The notes: a model not told the origin generated them from the letters alone. Positions 6,661-15,011 are shown, counted from the stretch's first letter. The stretch is DNA of 15,306 nt from JBFHES01 sp041584015 (GCA_041584015.1 JBFHES010000094.1:1-15306); one strand, 5' to 3'. Numbers and translations: made by a program.

Positions 6661-7793
6661 TGAAAAAGCACGGAATCCATAATGTAGTTTTGTTTGGAGC
6701 CATCATGCTCATGCTCATGCTGCCAGTTATTCAGCAGGCATTCAAACCAATTGAGCTGGAACCACTGCATGGAGCTATTGTAAAAGCAGAAGCGCCTGAA
6801 ACCTCATTTAGCAATTGGCTGGATGAAAGCTTCCAACAACAAACAGAAAAGTACCTAAACGACCATTTTGGTTTTAGAAGCTTGTTGGTTAGAATAAACA
6901 ATGAGTTTGTATATCGTTTGTTTAACGTCACCAGAGCCAAGAGTGTAACTCTTGGGAAGAGCGGCTATTTATATGAGAACGGTTACATAGATGCCTATTA
7001 TGGCAACGACTACATAGGTAGGGATATCATCAGAAAGAACCTAAATCAGCTTGAAACTCTACAAGACACCTTAAGTAAGTACAACACAAAATTATTGGTG
7101 GTTCTGGCACCTGGCAAAGGCTCTTTTTATCCTGAATTTATTCCTGATGAACTTATTGCTGCAAAAGACACAACCAACTTTGAAATGTATATCCGCCATC
7201 TTCAGCATTCAACGCTTGACTACCTTGATCTGAATACCTGGTTCAAGCAAATGAAAGATACCTCCAAACATATGCTCTATCCTAAAACTGGTATACATTG
7301 GAGTTATTACGGAATGGAATTAGCACTGGACACCATTATTAAACGACTGGAAGTAAGTCTGGATATAAACATGCCTAAATATAGCTGGAACGAGGTTGAA
7401 CTAAAAAGCTCTTTAAACACCCTCGATTACGATATTGAGCGCGGCCTAAACCTACTACTACCAATTAGCAAGAAAAAAATGGCCTATCCAAAAACCGTTT
7501 TTCATGCAGATGGCAAAACAAAACCCAAAGCCATTATTGTTTCTGATAGTTTTTATTGGGGCATACATGGCAGAGGAGATTCAAAAAAAATATTCGACAA
7601 TGGCTCGTTCTGGTACTACAACAAAGCGGTATATCCTGCTGTAAAAAGCAACAGGGTTAAGAACCTTAATGTAAAACAAGAATTAATAGAACAAGATGTA
7701 ATTATCCTGATGTCAACAGATGCGAACCTAAAAAAGTTCGACTGGGGCTTTGCCGAGAACGCACTAAAGTCGTTCGCAGCAAAAGACATCTAG
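6660..7793 (+). CDS. AlgJ/AlgX-like SGNH acetyltransferase
   Basis: The 377-residue product has one N-terminal membrane segment (about 8-25) that would anchor a periplasmic SGNH-hydrolase-like domain. It should receive acetyl groups from the MBOAT partner and place them on a polysaccharide. The nucleophile block reads VSDSFYWG with Ser297; the second block reads KTGIHWSYYG with His213. In AlgJ and AlgX the second block is D-x-H; here the Asp position is Gly211, so the standard Asp of the triad is not at its usual place. Homologues in Bacteroidota often carry similar variants, so the enzyme may use another acid or a Ser-His dyad; loss of catalysis is also possible. It is coupled to the MBOAT gene by a one-base overlap, and 70 nt separate it from the glycosyltransferase. 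Confidence 0.88.
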   Translation: MKKHGIHNVVLFGAIMLMLMLPVIQQAFKPIELEPLHGAIVKAEAPETSFSNWLDESFQQQTEKYLNDHFGFRSLLVRINNEFVYRLFNVTRAKSVTLGKSGYLYENGYIDAYYGNDYIGRDIIRKNLNQLETLQDTLSKYNTKLLVVLAPGKGSFYPEFIPDELIAAKDTTNFEMYIRHLQHSTLDYLDLNTWFKQMKDTSKHMLYPKTGIHWSYYGMELALDTIIKRLEVSLDINMPKYSWNEVELKSSLNTLDYDIERGLNLLLPISKKKMAYPKTVFHADGKTKPKAIIVSDSFYWGIHGRGDSKKIFDNGSFWYYNKAVYPAVKSNRVKNLNVKQELIEQDVIILMSTDANLKKFDWGFAENALKSFAAKDI

Positions 7794-7836
7794 ATTAACG
7801 CTTACATAGCAAATAAGCACATTATTTAATATTCAA

Positions 7837-7844
7837 TATATTTG
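7837..7844 (+). promoter_or_regulatory. -7 element upstream of GT2 gene
   Basis: TATATTTG is an exact match to TAnnTTTG, 19 nt before the glycosyltransferase ATG at 7864. It implies a short 5' leader and a separate promoter for the two glycosyltransferase genes. No clear TTG -33 partner is present. Confidence 0.4.
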
Positions 7845-7863
7845 TGAACACAAAACCTTTTCA

Positions 7864-8580
7864 ATGATTAACACGCTGAGTATAATAATACCTGCTTACA
7901 ACGAAGAAAATACCATTCAACAGGTATTAAGTCAGATCAGTTCGATTGAATTGATAGGTAACATTAAAAAAGAGGTAATCGTTATTAACGATTGCTCAAC
8001 GGACCGAACGCTCGAGAAAATTGAGGAGTCGATTAAAATGTTGCCACAGTTGCCTGTACAAATAATTACTCAGGATAAAAACAGAGGAAAAGGTGCGGCA
8101 CTTCATAGAGGAATTGAAGCTGCCAATGGTGAATACCTTATTATACAGGATGCGGATCTTGAATACGATCCGGCCGAGTATAATGAACTATTGAAACCTG
8201 TAATTAAAGTAAATGCCGATGTGGTTTATGGCTCAAGGTTTATTGGCAGCAATCCGCACAGAATCCTCTTCTTCTGGCATTCCGTTGGAAACAAGCTTCT
8301 CACCTTCTTCTCGAATATATTTACCGGATTAAACCTAACCGACATGGAAACGTGTTATAAACTTTTTAGAAGTTCAATTATTAAAGGTCTGGATTTAAAG
8401 GAAAAGAGATTTGGCTTTGAGCCAGAAGTTACTGCAAAAGTTGCCAGAATTGCGCATATAAAGATTTATGAAATTGGTATTTCTTACTACGGACGCACTT
8501 ACGAAGAAGGTAAAAAAATAAATGCCAAAGATGGTTTTCGAGCCATCTGGTGCATTCTCAAATATCGTTTCAAAAAATAA
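7864..8580 (+). CDS. DPM1-like family 2 glycosyltransferase
   Basis: This 238-residue GT2 enzyme has the standard order: LSIIIPAYNEENTI (5-18), EVIVINDCSTDRT (37-49), NRGKGAALHRGIEAANGEY (73-91), and the metal/nucleotide motif QDADLEYDP (95-103). The YGSRFIG block and the end segment with GFEPEVTAKVARI agree with dolichol/undecaprenyl-phosphate mannosyl- or glucosyltransferases. It has no membrane segments at its C-terminus, unlike GtrB-type enzymes. It would load a hexose from GDP- or UDP-sugar onto polyprenyl phosphate at the cytosolic face of the membrane. The adjacent GT-C-like membrane protein is the obvious user of that product. Donor sugar cannot be told from sequence. Confidence 0.92.
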   Translation: MINTLSIIIPAYNEENTIQQVLSQISSIELIGNIKKEVIVINDCSTDRTLEKIEESIKMLPQLPVQIITQDKNRGKGAALHRGIEAANGEYLIIQDADLEYDPAEYNELLKPVIKVNADVVYGSRFIGSNPHRILFFWHSVGNKLLTFFSNIFTGLNLTDMETCYKLFRSSIIKGLDLKEKRFGFEPEVTAKVARIAHIKIYEIGISYYGRTYEEGKKINAKDGFRAIWCILKYRFKK

Positions 8581-8637
8581 AGACCTGATCAATACTAATA
8601 ACAACCGCCATTTTAGTCTTTAAATTTATTTCAAATC

Positions 8638-10470
8638 ATGCCTGTTAAAATCACAACGCAAACCATATCAGAATTTCTATACAAGAACCTTCCGTTTACA
8701 ATTGGCCTGCTTGCTGGGCTATATTTCATTAGTTTTAATATTGTTGGTCTGGGTTTATCCTATTTTCCTGGTGATTTAGGCGACGCACGATTTAACATGT
8801 ATTTGTTAGAGCATGCACGTAAATTCATGCTTGGTCAGGTTAATTTATGGGATGCCCCTTTCTTCTATCCCAAATCGAATGTAATAACCTATTCCGACAA
8901 TTTACTTGGTGCGGCACCATTTTATGCCTTCTTCAGAGTATTGGGCTTTGATATCTTCAATTCATTCCAGCTGTGGTTTTTATTAATGACCTGCTTTAAC
9001 TATTTGGCAAGCTACCTACTTTTAAATACCCTAACTAAAAACAGATATGCTGCAGTACTTGGAGCCTTCATTTTTACTTTTTCAATTGCTCTGCAATCAC
9101 AGGTAGCCCATGCACAAACCTTCCCTCGATTTGCAATACCGCTCTCTTTTTTAATGCTTTATAAATTCAGCAAACAACTTAATCCTAAGTTTCTCTTCTT
9201 TGCTTTATTATCGGTTGTGTATCAAGTATACTGTGGCATTTACATTGGCTTTATGTTGATGATACCATTCAATATCTATCTTATTGCAATATTGATTAAC
9301 AAACGAAAAGAATTAGTACCTCTTCTTAAAGACAGCAAAAAACTAGGAAGAACAGCCATGGCTATCGGCGCTAGCTTGCTTTTGCTTATACCGTTTGTAT
9401 TACCATACACTAATAAAGGCGCCGCACCAAGCATGGAACAATACGCTGGTATCTTGACCAACATTCCAGATATTAGCTCTTATTTATTCAGCCGAAAAGG
9501 CAGCATTATTTGGGACTTCCTTAGCAATACAGGTATGCATCATCCCAACCCATGGAACCATCAACTATTTGTTGGAGGACTTGCTTCCATTGCAATGCTT
9601 AGCTTTAGTATAATCGTCTTATATAAGAACTACAAAAAAGATTTTTTTCTAAATGCCGATCTACAGAAAACAATCTTCTATATTGTTGTTGCGGCCCTTG
9701 TCACTAAACTACTATTCTTTAGACTTGGTGATGTTTCGGCTTACCTGCTTGTATATTTCTTACCAGTTTTCAGTTCACTTAAAATGGTTCAACGCGTTAT
9801 AAATGTTGAACTGCTATTTGTTGCAATCGCTTGTTCGGTGCTATTTGCCTACCTATTAAAAAAGTATGCTAAGCTTTCAATTCCAATTTTCATCATTGTA
9901 CTTAGCTTATTGATCGTTGATAACTATGTTTTTCAAGATCGGGTTTCGAAAACTGAAATTACATCGGCCAGAGAGCGGACCGATCCGCTAATTAAATTAC
10001 TTTCAAAGGTGCCTGTTGGTGAGGTTATCTCATACGAACCTACTACTCCTGACAAACTAACCATTCATAATCATATTGACGCCATGCTAGCGGCACAGAG
10101 CAGAAATTTAAAATCCATTAACGGATACTCGGAGGCTTCACCCAATGGCTATACAAACTTTTGGCAAAATATTAATGCCGACGGTCGTAACCAATGGTTT
10201 AACCGTACTCGTTTCTGGCCAGATTCAGTGTATGTTATTAATACACCTGAAAAATACACGGTTGAATACTATGATAAAACTGTTGGAAGAAAAAAGGAAT
10301 ACATAAATGGAATTGATGTGGAACGCATCGACAATCAGATTCTTTTGATTGAAGCCAATAAAAAGTGGATGGAAAAGATTGAGATTAAAGCGAAGGAGAA
10401 AGTCATCAGCATTGACTCCATGCTAGTTCTCGATGCCATATGGGCCATCAGAAATCAGCCCAAAGAATAA
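8638..10470 (+). CDS. GT-C-like polytopic glycosyltransferase
   Basis: The 610-residue protein has about 11-12 membrane segments (first at 20-42) and a C-terminal periplasmic domain from about residue 435. After the first segment comes YFPGDLGDARFNMYLLEH, where Asp46 and Asp49 fit the acidic motif in the first periplasmic loop of GT-C transferases that use polyprenyl-phosphate sugars. The C-terminal part contains KSINGYSEASPNGYTNFW, reminiscent of the 'NGYSGYxPPxY' stretch in YfhO/PMT-type membrane proteins. It follows the DPM1-like enzyme by 57 nt on the same strand, so the pair is probably one pathway: lipid-linked sugar made inside, used outside on a glycan or protein. The family assignment is by layout and motif, not by a named subfamily; a flippase-like or DUF-type role cannot be ruled out. 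Confidence 0.72.
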   Translation: MPVKITTQTISEFLYKNLPFTIGLLAGLYFISFNIVGLGLSYFPGDLGDARFNMYLLEHARKFMLGQVNLWDAPFFYPKSNVITYSDNLLGAAPFYAFFRVLGFDIFNSFQLWFLLMTCFNYLASYLLLNTLTKNRYAAVLGAFIFTFSIALQSQVAHAQTFPRFAIPLSFLMLYKFSKQLNPKFLFFALLSVVYQVYCGIYIGFMLMIPFNIYLIAILINKRKELVPLLKDSKKLGRTAMAIGASLLLLIPFVLPYTNKGAAPSMEQYAGILTNIPDISSYLFSRKGSIIWDFLSNTGMHHPNPWNHQLFVGGLASIAMLSFSIIVLYKNYKKDFFLNADLQKTIFYIVVAALVTKLLFFRLGDVSAYLLVYFLPVFSSLKMVQRVINVELLFVAIACSVLFAYLLKKYAKLSIPIFIIVLSLLIVDNYVFQDRVSKTEITSARERTDPLIKLLSKVPVGEVISYEPTTPDKLTIHNHIDAMLAAQSRNLKSINGYSEASPNGYTNFWQNINADGRNQWFNRTRFWPDSVYVINTPEKYTVEYYDKTVGRKKEYINGIDVERIDNQILLIEANKKWMEKIEIKAKEKVISIDSMLVLDAIWAIRNQPKE

Positions 10471-10508
10471 AACAACTTTTCTCTAAATAAGAATCTAATA
10501 AAGCAAAA

Positions 10509-10530
10509 AAGGCAGCTTCTCAGCTGCCTT
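10509..10530. terminator. Bidirectional terminator hairpin
   Basis: The perfect stem GGCAGCT (10511-10517)/AGCTGCC (10522-10528) has a four-base loop and is extended by AA/TT at both ends. A run of A residues precedes it on the plus strand, so read on the minus strand it is a hairpin followed by a T-run, a good terminator for the lipocalin-like gene that ends at 10552. On the plus strand the U-tract is weaker but it may still stop the glycosyltransferase transcript. Confidence 0.88.
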
Positions 10531-10551
10531 AACTATTTTATATTAGTGTAA

Positions 10552-10983
10552 TTATTTTCGGTTATAGGTTATTCGACCTCCTGCTTCCCATAGTCCATCA
10601 TAGCCATCAACCACCAATTCAATGTCGCTCATTTTAACAATGGAAAAGCTTGTATTGTAATAAGAAGTTTCAATCGTAATCTCATCAAACTCAGGACTCA
10701 GGTCCCATGTTCCAAGCGAAACGATATCCCAATCGCTTGTATCGCAAAGTGTCTTGCCTTCCATTACGCTGTAGTCTCCACCTTCACTAAACGAATATTC
10801 ATTATCAAGGTCGCAACTGGCAAAGTACTCAATAATACTTGCGCCACTTGCCTCAAAATTAACCATCTTCCAAGGGCCTGCTGTGAGCCATTCCTTTCGT
10901 TTCTCAACTTTATCACCACAAGATGACAAGATTAACATTGATACAAGGACAAAACCAAGAAGCGTATGTGATACTTTTTTCAT
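10552..10983 (-). CDS. Lipocalin-like lipoprotein
   Basis: The 143-residue product has a lipoprotein signal peptide with lipobox LILSSC (Cys22). The mature part looks like the Bacteroidota lipocalin-like family: a GPWKMVNFE strand after the linker (about 36-44), YSFSEGGDYSV (about 63-73), a GTWDLS strand (about 91-96), then an ISIV-type strand near the end. Two cysteines (Cys57 and Cys79) flank the first half and could form a disulfide. Its ligand, if any, is unknown. It lies 142 nt after the redoxin gene on the same strand, followed by the shared terminator, and probably has its own promoter. Confidence 0.75.
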   Translation of the reverse strand: MKKVSHTLLGFVLVSMLILSSCGDKVEKRKEWLTAGPWKMVNFEASGASIIEYFASCDLDNEYSFSEGGDYSVMEGKTLCDTSDWDIVSLGTWDLSPEFDEITIETSYYNTSFSIVKMSDIELVVDGYDGLWEAGGRITYNRK

Positions 10984-10985
10984 GT

Positions 10986-10999
10986 CAAATAGTAATTTG
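10986..10999. repeat. Short inverted repeat in lipocalin leader
   Basis: CAAAT-AGTA-ATTTG is a perfect 5-4-5 inverted repeat just before the start codon of the lipocalin-like gene. The size is that of a dimeric regulator half-site pair, but no regulator is implied. It overlaps the probable ribosome entry region, so chance in AT-rich sequence is quite possible. Confidence 0.3.
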
Positions 11000-11125
11000 C
11001 CGTAAAATTAATTTAATTTCTTACAAAATCATTTTACACTCCCTGAAAATTTCTCAGCTCCAACTTCTTCAATTATCCGTTATACATCACAAAACAGCCA
11101 CGAGAAACGGATGGCCACTTCACTC

Positions 11126-11731
11126 CTATTTTTTAGACTTAATGCTACAGCCTATGGCTTTTGTATAATTTGGCTTAGGTGATTTTCCTTTAAGCAGTGC
11201 GTCAATAGCATCCGCTAAAAATGCCTTTTTTACTTTTGATGGATCAGCATAATTATCATCTATGGCTCCAATATATTCCACTTTCAACCCGCTCTTTACC
11301 TTATTTAACAAATAAACATGCGGAGTTTTAGTTGCACCGTAAGCTTTATAAATTAACTGATCAGCATCTAACAAATACGGAAATGTAAACCCTTTCTCAT
11401 TCGCACGCTCAATCATTCCAGAGTAAGAATCATCCGGAGCGATGGTTGAATCATTTGGGTTAATTGCTATCACTGGGAAACCCAGTTTCTTATACTTGCG
11501 GTCTAGTTCGATAATTCGATCTTCATAGGCAACCGCATAAGGGCAATGATTACAAGTAAAAATAACAACAAGGCCTTTGACCTCATCCATCGTATTCGAT
11601 GCATACATTTTACCATCAACACCTTTTAAATTAAAGTCGCGGGCCATATCGCCAACTTTGTAACCACTTTTCTGTGCATTTATTGAAACTGATACAATTA
11701 GCGCCAAAGCGATAAAAATTATTTTTCTCAT
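11126..11731 (-). CDS. Secreted thioredoxin-fold redoxin (TCNHCPY family)
   Basis: The start chosen is the ATG at 11729-11731, which begins a normal signal peptide ending in NAQ (residue 20); a start 36 nt upstream would precede it with unusual hydrophobic sequence. The mature 181-residue protein is an AhpC/TSA-like redoxin: VGDMARDFNLKGVDGK (26-41), the active-site block VIFTCNHCPYAVAYEDR with Cys60 and Cys63, and the TPHVYLLNK strand with cis-proline. The tail KAIGCSIKSKK has the family's conserved Cys (usually GCSIKW) but lacks the terminal Trp. The role would be periplasmic thiol redox or peroxide detoxification. It lies 91 nt downstream of the TlpA-like gene. Substrate is unknown. Confidence 0.9.
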   Translation of the reverse strand: MRKIIFIALALIVSVSINAQKSGYKVGDMARDFNLKGVDGKMYASNTMDEVKGLVVIFTCNHCPYAVAYEDRIIELDRKYKKLGFPVIAINPNDSTIAPDDSYSGMIERANEKGFTFPYLLDADQLIYKAYGATKTPHVYLLNKVKSGLKVEYIGAIDDNYADPSKVKKAFLADAIDALLKGKSPKPNYTKAIGCSIKSKK

Positions 11732-11822
11732 GATTAAATATTTTGTTGAAATTAGATAAGAGAACAAGCATTGCTAATCAATGGTTCAGCAAGATGCACC
11801 TACATTATAAAGATTTATCAAA

Positions 11823-12317
11823 CTAATTAGTCTCTTTTTGCGGTAAGGCCAGCTGCACAGCCTTTTCCAGTTCTTCATAGGTAAAGGATTGCTCGTAATA
11901 GAAGCGCTGCTTCTTTTTATAGATAAGGGTAAACGGGATTGCCCCCGACCACTCCGGATCAATACTATTAATCCACTCATTGGCGTTTGGATCATTTAGG
12001 AAAAACACCTCAGATTTTAGTTGATGCTTATCGATAAACGGCAGTAGCCGCGACTCCTTATGCCTTGGAAAATCGAGACTTACAAGAATTACTTTAACAG
12101 GCTGCAGTTTATAGCGCTCATTTAGCAATTCAAAATATGGCAATTCGGCAACACACGGAGCGCACCAGGTTGCCCAAAAATTTATTACATAACACGTATC
12201 GTTTTGCTTATGCAGATACGGTTCAAGTTCGGCATAGTTAAGTTCCTTTACCTGAGCGTTGCTGCCAACAGAAAGTACCAGCAAAAACAACATTGATATA
12301 CCTAGTTTTTTAATCAT
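11823..12317 (-). CDS. TlpA-like thiol-disulfide oxidoreductase
   Basis: The 164-residue protein starts with a signal peptide ending in SNAQ (about 1-22) and carries a thioredoxin fold with NFWATWCAPCVAELP, active-site Cys52 and Cys55, followed by SLDFPRHKESRLLPF and the cis-Pro region GAIPFTLIYKK. TlpA/ResA-like proteins keep periplasmic cysteines reduced, often for cytochrome c maturation. The start codon overlaps the end of the aromatic hydroxylase gene by 8 nt, so it is probably translationally coupled. That connection with phenylalanine breakdown is not explained by known biochemistry. The cytochromes elsewhere in the window could be clients, but nothing here shows it. Confidence 0.9.
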   Translation of the reverse strand: MIKKLGISMLFLLVLSVGSNAQVKELNYAELEPYLHKQNDTCYVINFWATWCAPCVAELPYFELLNERYKLQPVKVILVSLDFPRHKESRLLPFIDKHQLKSEVFFLNDPNANEWINSIDPEWSGAIPFTLIYKKKQRFYYEQSFTYEELEKAVQLALPQKETN

Positions 12318-14052
12318 TTAGTTTAGAAATTCCGTCTGCAATCAGTTTATTCAATTCCTTGCTCTCTGTTTGTTTCACTGCCAAGAACGCAAGCACCTGC
12401 TCATAAAATTCATCGTGAATTCCTTTTTGCTTAAGCAGTTCCAAAATTTCTATGGAGCACAGCCAGTCTTCCGCGTGATTGGCTTTTATCTCATCCCAAA
12501 TAAATTGCAGTTCTGCAAACGAGCACTTTTGCTCTCTAATATCGCGCACCTTTTGGTAGAGTTTATGCAAATGCAAAGCCTTCTCTGAATGCTGAATTTT
12601 ATGCGTTTTCTCAACTGGCACCGGATACTTTAATTCAAAGGCATCTGCATCTGCAGGGCCCGAGAAAGCTGATACTATTTTACTTCCAACAGCCATGTCA
12701 AATGTTCCCCAGTCAGGTAAAAACAGATCATCATCGCCATGTGTAACATGACAATCCTCAAATGTTAACATCAACAACTGATTGTCATTTCGCAAGATTC
12801 CGGTGAGAATACCTGTTACCGCAATTCCTGATTCGAATTCAAACTCAGCCAAATGATCCATCTCAACCCCCAAAGCAAGCAAATCTTCGTCGCTTGCATT
12901 TTCAGGTAATACCTCTAAACCAGCGATTCGCCCGACAGGCGAACCAAAGCCATGTTCATGATACTCCTTTCCATGTCCTTCTAATTCTTCATTACCTGCG
13001 CACAAACTGGTTGGCCCTGTTGTTTTCAGATAAATCAGATTTCCTTTGTATTCAAGAAAATCGGTAAAGGTACCTGATACCTGAAGCCCCGAAGCATAAA
13101 CGCAAGTTCCAGTATTCTCTGAGGCTATTGCCTTTTTAACTCCTTCAATACCGCCCTGTCGCAAAGCCATTGTATCGGCAAAACGTTCTAATACATTGGT
13201 AAGATTTTCGAAATCTGGTGTCACAAAAAGTTGAGGCTGCTCTTCTGTAATATCAAAACTATAATTAACCGCATCGATTGTATATGGTATCTTCTTCACC
13301 TTATCCTGTAGGCAATTATAGCTTTCGGAAATGGACGAAAGTAATCCAGCCCCATATATTTTAGGATCATTCAAATCGCCAATCAACCCATACTCAACTG
13401 TCCACCAATGTAAATTTCTTATGCGTGACATTTCTGATGGATCTCCCAGGTTTTGCTCACATTGATGCAATTCCTCATTGGCCTTTTCTATCTCCTTAGA
13501 ATCGGTGTAAGGGTCAGCTTTTAGAATTGATAGATGTCTGATGGCTTCATACATTTTATAGTCATTGGCTGACTGAAAAGCTTTTGATCCAATTTCCCCA
13601 AACCGACGTAAATATTTTGCATATTCAGGATTAGCAATTATCGGCGCATGTCCGGCGGCTTCATGAATTATGTCTGGTGCAGGTGTGTAGCCAATCTGAT
13701 CGATTGGTCGTATATCTGCAGCAATTACTAAAACATTGTATGCCTGAAACTCCATGAAAGCCGAAGGAGGAATGAACCCATCTACTGCCACAGCAGACCA
13801 TCCAATCTCTTTCAGTATTCTGTTCATACCATACATATGCGGAATACGCTCTATGCTTATCCCTGTTTGCTCAAGACCTTCCAAATAAGAATCATGCGCA
13901 ACCTGACTTAGGTAAGCAACATTTTGCCGCATCACATAACGCCACAATGCCTGATCCTGTGGTGTATAATCATTGTATGGTTGATCAATAATTAGATCTA
14001 ACAGATGTTTTGGTAATTTATCAATGACACTATTTGATTCCATAATTTGCAT
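12310..14052 (-). CDS. Phenylalanine-4-hydroxylase-type monooxygenase with long C-terminal extension
   Basis: The 580-residue protein begins at one of two ATGs (14052 or 14043; both sit behind an A-rich leader). Residues up to about 300 form an aromatic-amino-acid hydroxylase domain: PDIIHEAAGHAPIIANPEYAKYL supplies His130 and His135, and NLHWWTVEYGLIG supplies Glu220, the 2-His-1-Glu iron ligands; IYGAGLLSSISES follows. It would convert phenylalanine to tyrosine with a pterin and O2. The remaining ~280 residues have no motif I recognise; bacterial hydroxylases are usually near 270-300 residues, while Bacteroidota homologues of about 580 are common. The extension contains a His/Gly/Glu-rich segment (EELEGHGKEYHEHGFG, near 355-370). 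Downstream of flavin reductase and fahA, it supplies tyrosine for the homogentisate route. Confidence 0.93.
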   Translation of the reverse strand: MQIMESNSVIDKLPKHLLDLIIDQPYNDYTPQDQALWRYVMRQNVAYLSQVAHDSYLEGLEQTGISIERIPHMYGMNRILKEIGWSAVAVDGFIPPSAFMEFQAYNVLVIAADIRPIDQIGYTPAPDIIHEAAGHAPIIANPEYAKYLRRFGEIGSKAFQSANDYKMYEAIRHLSILKADPYTDSKEIEKANEELHQCEQNLGDPSEMSRIRNLHWWTVEYGLIGDLNDPKIYGAGLLSSISESYNCLQDKVKKIPYTIDAVNYSFDITEEQPQLFVTPDFENLTNVLERFADTMALRQGGIEGVKKAIASENTGTCVYASGLQVSGTFTDFLEYKGNLIYLKTTGPTSLCAGNEELEGHGKEYHEHGFGSPVGRIAGLEVLPENASDEDLLALGVEMDHLAEFEFESGIAVTGILTGILRNDNQLLMLTFEDCHVTHGDDDLFLPDWGTFDMAVGSKIVSAFSGPADADAFELKYPVPVEKTHKIQHSEKALHLHKLYQKVRDIREQKCSFAELQFIWDEIKANHAEDWLCSIEILELLKQKGIHDEFYEQVLAFLAVKQTESKELNKLIADGISKLND

Positions 14053-14114
14053 TTTTTCTGGTTAAGGCATTTACGATTAAAATGAGGCTGGTGGTCGGTT
14101 AATCTGGTTTGTGT

Positions 14115-15011
14115 TTAAACTAGCAGCAGTAGTTTTAAAGCCAGGGCTACTTCACCTTCACCGATCATTAGCTTTGCAAGATTGTGCATTTCTTTTCGCT
14201 GCACATCCCCATCATTACCTGATTCAATTATCAGCTTTACTTCAGCTAATTCCTTCACTTCCACCAAGTCACTTTCTGACGGAAACTCCTTTAGGTTCCC
14301 AAGTTGTCCGAGGTCGTTTCCGGTAAGAATCATGCTATCTTGAACATGAGCAGGCAACACATCAACACCAATGCCAACTGATGTAAGCGGTTTCTCTATT
14401 TCGAAAATGGCATTGCCCGACGCGCGGCAGTAATAGTCTCCTCCCATTCTACCAACAAGATCAATCTTGTGTGGGTCAATCTTTCCAAATTCATCGAGAA
14501 TATCCGGATCAATATGAATCTTCACAATTTCACAAATTACCAAATTACCAGCAGCACCTTCATGACCTGTTTCAATTACCTGCAGTACTTTACATTCCAT
14601 TTGTACAGGAGATTCTTTCACTCGCGCCGGCTTCACTATATCAGAGGCTTCCTCTGTGAATCCAACTTTCTTAAACTCACTAACACCTTCAGGAAAATCA
14701 GAACTTGCCAAACTCGTTTGCTGCACCATATTGTAGGTAACAACATTAATTACAACTTCCGGTACCTGCTTAATATTATCATAGGTATGTTTGGTTGTAT
14801 TATCTCTTCCTCGACGCGATGGTGAAAACACTAATATTGGCGGATTTGCACCAAAACCATTAAAGAAACTAAAGGGTGCTAAGTTGGGTTTTCCGTCGGC
14901 ACTAACAGTACTAGCAAAGGCAATTGGTCGCGGACCAATTGCACCTAACATGGTACCAAACAATTGTGGTATCGGAATCTCTTTGGGTATTATTTGTATT
15001 TTTTCTTTCAT
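14115..15011 (-). CDS. Flavin-reductase-family protein
   Basis: The 298-residue protein belongs to the flavin reductase-like, FMN-binding split-barrel family, opening IPIPQLFGTMLGAIGPRPIAFAST with ADGKPNLAPFSFFNGFG (38-54) and PSRRGRDNTTKHTYDNI (64-80). It may supply reduced flavin or act as a flavoprotein oxidoreductase. In Bacteroidota such genes tend to be near homogentisate and fumarylacetoacetase genes, and here fahA is immediately upstream, with the hydroxylase 62 nt downstream. The C-terminal third has no recognised motif and ends in a Leu-rich tail. The exact reaction is unknown; a role in the tyrosine pathway is inferred from the neighbours. Confidence 0.88.
   Translation of the reverse strand: MKEKIQIIPKEIPIPQLFGTMLGAIGPRPIAFASTVSADGKPNLAPFSFFNGFGANPPILVFSPSRRGRDNTTKHTYDNIKQVPEVVINVVTYNMVQQTSLASSDFPEGVSEFKKVGFTEEASDIVKPARVKESPVQMECKVLQVIETGHEGAAGNLVICEIVKIHIDPDILDEFGKIDPHKIDLVGRMGGDYYCRASGNAIFEIEKPLTSVGIGVDVLPAHVQDSMILTGNDLGQLGNLKEFPSESDLVEVKELAEVKLIIESGNDGDVQRKEMHNLAKLMIGEGEVALALKLLLLV

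Noticed and set aside
5239..7793. Naming the MBOAT/SGNH pair as alginate O-acetylation genes algI and algJ
   Set aside because: The pair is used for many glycans, and no alginate polymerase, epimerase or export gene is in the window; only the family is claimed.
11075..11112. 7-bp inverted repeat ATCCGTT/AACGGAT with a 24-nt spacer downstream of the redoxin gene
   Set aside because: The spacer is too long and no T-tract follows, so it is neither a good terminator nor a convincing operator.
11763..11792. Weak TTGCT/AGCAA inverted repeat between the redoxin and TlpA-like genes
   Set aside because: A 5-bp stem with a 12-nt loop is expected by chance in AT-rich DNA.
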